DNA of 64,000 nt from Bacillus subtilis subsp. subtilis. Lineage in GTDB: Bacteria > Pseudomonadota > Gammaproteobacteria > Xanthomonadales > Xanthomonadaceae. Location: NCBI GenBank assembly GCA_021733645.1, contig JAHREJ010000004.1:62001-126000 (forward strand), in the 5' to 3' direction. The translations under genes were made by a program, and so were the position numbers. The notes below the pieces were generated by a model that ran no database searches, had not been told where the DNA came from, and saw only the letters and a program-made list of their open reading frames with translations. This document shows, one piece after another, positions 62,270-64,000 of this stretch. Every line of letters begins with the position of its first letter. Positions within the stretch are counted from its first letter, which is position 1.

Positions 62270-63530
62270 CAGTCTTCACGGAGGGATGTTGATAGCCCGG
62301 CTTGGCCGGGAACAGGCGCTCGGCGGCGCGGGTCAGTTCAGTATCGCCGCTCAGCGCGGCCGCGCGCAGCGCCGCGGTGGGCGGGTGCAGCAGCCGGTTG
62401 GTCAGGCCGTGGGCCAGCAGTTCCAGCACCTCTTCCGGCGATTTGCCGTGGGCCAGTTGCTGGCGCGCCTTGTCCAGCATTTCCACCCGGGTCGCTTCGC
62501 CATAGGCACGCAACTGCCGCAGCGGGGCCTGGTGCGCGCTGGCCTGCAGCGTTTCCACGAAGCGCGCCACCTGCAGTTCGATGATGGCCTCGGCCTCGGC
62601 GGCGGCCTCGCGGCGGCTGCGGCGGTTGTCTTCCACCGCGCGTTCCAGGTCGTCCACGGTGTACAGGAAGGTGTCCTGCAACTCACCCACGCCGGCTTCG
62701 ATGTCGCGCGGCACGGCCAGGTCGAACAGCAGCATCGGCTTGTGCTTGCGGGTCTTCAATGCAGCCGCCACCTGCGCCCGGGTAATCACCGGTTCGCGCG
62801 CAGCGGTGGCCGAAAACACCACGTCGGCCTCGCCCAGGTGGCGTTCCAGCTCAGTCAAGGGCAGGGCCACCCCGCCGTGGCGGCTGGCCAGGTCCTGGGC
62901 ATGGGCCAGCGTGCGGTTGGCCACCAGCAGGCGGCGCACCTTGCCTTCGCTCAGGTGGCGCGCGGCCAGCTCGATGGTTTCCCCGGCGCCCACCAGCAGC
63001 ACGGTGGAGTCCTCCAGCCGCGCGAACGAGTTCTGTGCCAGGCGCACCGCGGTGGAGGCCACCGAGATCGGGTTGGCGCCTACGCGGGTGTCGGTGCGGG
63101 CACGCTTGGCCACCGAGAAAGTCTGCTGGAACAGCCGGTCCAGGCGCTGGCCCAGCAGGCCGTGGTCACGCGCGATGGCCCACGCATCCTTGACCTGGCC
63201 CAGGATCTGCGGCTCGCCCAGCACCATCGAATCCAGCCCGGTGGCAACCCGGAACAGGTGGCGCACCGCATCGGCATCGGCATGCCGGTACAGGTAGCCA
63301 TGCAGCGTGCCGGCATGGGATTCCAGCCACTGGGCCAGTGCATCGCCCGATTCGGCCACGGCATACAGCTCGGTGCGGTTGCAGGTGGACAGCAGTACCG
63401 CCTCGGCCACCTGCGGGGTATCGCGCAGCGACGCCAATGCCTGGGGCAGGGCGTCGCCGCCAAAGGACGCGCGTTCGCGCAGTTCCACCGGCGCGGTCTG
63501 GTGATTCAGTCCGAGCACCCACAGGGTCAT
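62247..63530 (-). CDS. hemA: Glutamyl-tRNA reductase
   Basis: 427-residue NADPH enzyme that makes glutamate-1-semialdehyde from glutamyl-tRNA, the entry to haem synthesis. The catalytic Cys50 is in [13 protein letters not shown], at the same residue number as in E. coli. [20 protein letters not shown] is the NADPH fold and the C-terminal dimerisation helix is rich in Ala, Arg and Leu. First gene of hemA-prfA-GT41; it is divergent from the partial gene at 63595. Confidence 0.96.
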   Translation of the reverse strand: MTLWVLGLNHQTAPVELRERASFGGDALPQALASLRDTPQVAEAVLLSTCNRTELYAVAESGDALAQWLESHAGTLHGYLYRHADADAVRHLFRVATGLDSMVLGEPQILGQVKDAWAIARDHGLLGQRLDRLFQQTFSVAKRARTDTRVGANPISVASTAVRLAQNSFARLEDSTVLLVGAGETIELAARHLSEGKVRRLLVANRTLAHAQDLASRHGGVALPLTELERHLGEADVVFSATAAREPVITRAQVAAALKTRKHKPMLLFDLAVPRDIEAGVGELQDTFLYTVDDLERAVEDNRRSRREAAAEAEAIIELQVARFVETLQASAHQAPLRQLRAYGEATRVEMLDKARQQLAHGKSPEEVLELLAHGLTNRLLHPPTAALRAAALSGDTELTRAAERLFPAKPGYQHPSVKTDDADPAP

Positions 63531-63594
63531 TGTTCAGTTGCTTGCGATAAGCTGCTGGCCATTCAAGTCGTCATTTTAAGGCCAGAAGCCCCCG

Positions 63595-64000
63595 ATGCCC
63601 GCATTGATTCGCATCTCCAGCGTTCTGCTGCTGTCCTTGTCCGTCGCCAGTGCCCTGGCGGCCCCTGCGCCGGCGCCCGTCGCGGCGCCGCCGGGCAAGG
63701 CCGCGCCCGCTGAAACCGCCCCGTTGACCCCGGTGATGGCCGGCGAGTTCGCCCTGCAGGCCGGCAAGCTCGCCGATGCCGCGCGCTGGTACCTGGAGGC
63801 CGCCGAGGCCGGCCGCGACGATGCCGGGCTGGCCGAGCGCGCCACCCGCATCGCCATGCTGGCCGACGATGACAAAAGCGCCGCGCGTGCGCTGAAGCTG
63901 TGGGAGGCGCGGGCACCCCGCAGCCTGGCCATGCGCAGCGCGGCGGCGGCCCTGGACATGCGCCAGGCCGATGTGAAGGCCGCGCGCACCGAACTGGGCG
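63595..64000 (+). CDS. Exported TPR-like protein (partial)
   Basis: First 135 residues of a protein cut by the right edge. Signal peptide 1-23 (ending ALAA), an Ala/Pro-rich linker, then helices of TPR type (MAGEFALQAGKLADAARWYL, ERATRIAMLADDDKSAARAL). In xanthomonads a tetratricopeptide gene of this kind lies divergent to hemA and before lolB, which would be beyond the edge. Probably periplasmic or outer-membrane associated. Confidence 0.78.
   Translation, partial: MPALIRISSVLLLSLSVASALAAPAPAPVAAPPGKAAPAETAPLTPVMAGEFALQAGKLADAARWYLEAAEAGRDDAGLAERATRIAMLADDDKSAARALKLWEARAPRSLAMRSAAAALDMRQADVKAARTELG

Overview
The window is one continuous stretch of GC-rich chromosome, with no plasmid, phage or insertion-sequence genes. 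Gene content and order point to the Xanthomonadaceae, most likely Stenotrophomonas. The main clues are short GTAG-headed palindromic intergenic repeats of the Stenotrophomonas type, an ahpC-ahpF-oxyR block as in xanthomonads, a secreted S8 serine protease of the StmPr kind, a GT41 (OGT-like) glycosyltransferase next to prfA-hemA, and the split pntAA / pntAB-pntB transhydrogenase. No rRNA, tRNA or CRISPR array was seen.

Layout. 1-5.8 kb: an ABC ATPase (cut by the edge) head to head with tesA, a response regulator and sensor kinase separated by a terminator, an SGNH hydrolase, dgkA and a TerC-type membrane protein. 6-10.3 kb: a LemA/TPM/TPM-domain trio, then lgt-thyA-folA with overlapping or nearly touching ends. 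10.4-18.8 kb (minus strand): the classic outer-membrane/housekeeping operon lptD-surA-pdxA-rsmA-apaG-apaH, followed by a DUF1287 gene and an unknown gene. 18.9-21 kb: a histone-deacetylase-like hydrolase, a PduO-type cobalamin adenosyltransferase and a membrane protein I read as the solitary vitamin B12 transporter BtuM. 21.1-23.5 kb: two ubiquinone-type FAD hydroxylases. 23.5-28.6 kb: an EF-hand protein, rlmM, a nucleoside deaminase, glnS, a DUF2007 gene and msrA. 28.6-33.6 kb (minus strand): tal, rnk, and ahpC-ahpF-oxyR with a good OxyR half-site upstream of ahpC. 34-39.4 kb: prmC, a DUF5713-like gene, pip, and a divergent LysR/MFS pair with a clean operator. 39.4-42.3 kb: a tightly overlapping minus-strand operon of nitroreductase, 5'-nuclease, Nudix hydrolase and N-formylglutamate amidohydrolase. 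42.6-45 kb: a large DUF1631 protein. 45-49.5 kb: the transhydrogenase genes, interrupted by an antisense sigma factor / membrane protein / DUF3106 operon. 49.5-52 kb: a duplicated repeat block, a small membrane protein, sufT and ilvE. 52.5-55.3 kb: the S8 protease, a striking pair of structured repeats, and a short asparaginase-domain gene. 55.4-63.6 kb: DUF2069, wrbA, yihY, a thioredoxin-like lipoprotein, ppk2, a GT41 glycosyltransferase, prfA and hemA, ending in a partial TPR-like secreted protein.

The most interesting non-coding signal is the pair of inverted copies of a structured element at 54384-54697. They share an identical 28-nt core but have different, perfectly compensated stems. 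Next are the BtuM candidate with a cysteine at residue 79, the sigma-factor operon nested inside the transhydrogenase locus, and GTAG repeats that supply the stop codons of several neighbouring genes. Function calls come from reading motifs by eye; no database search was run.
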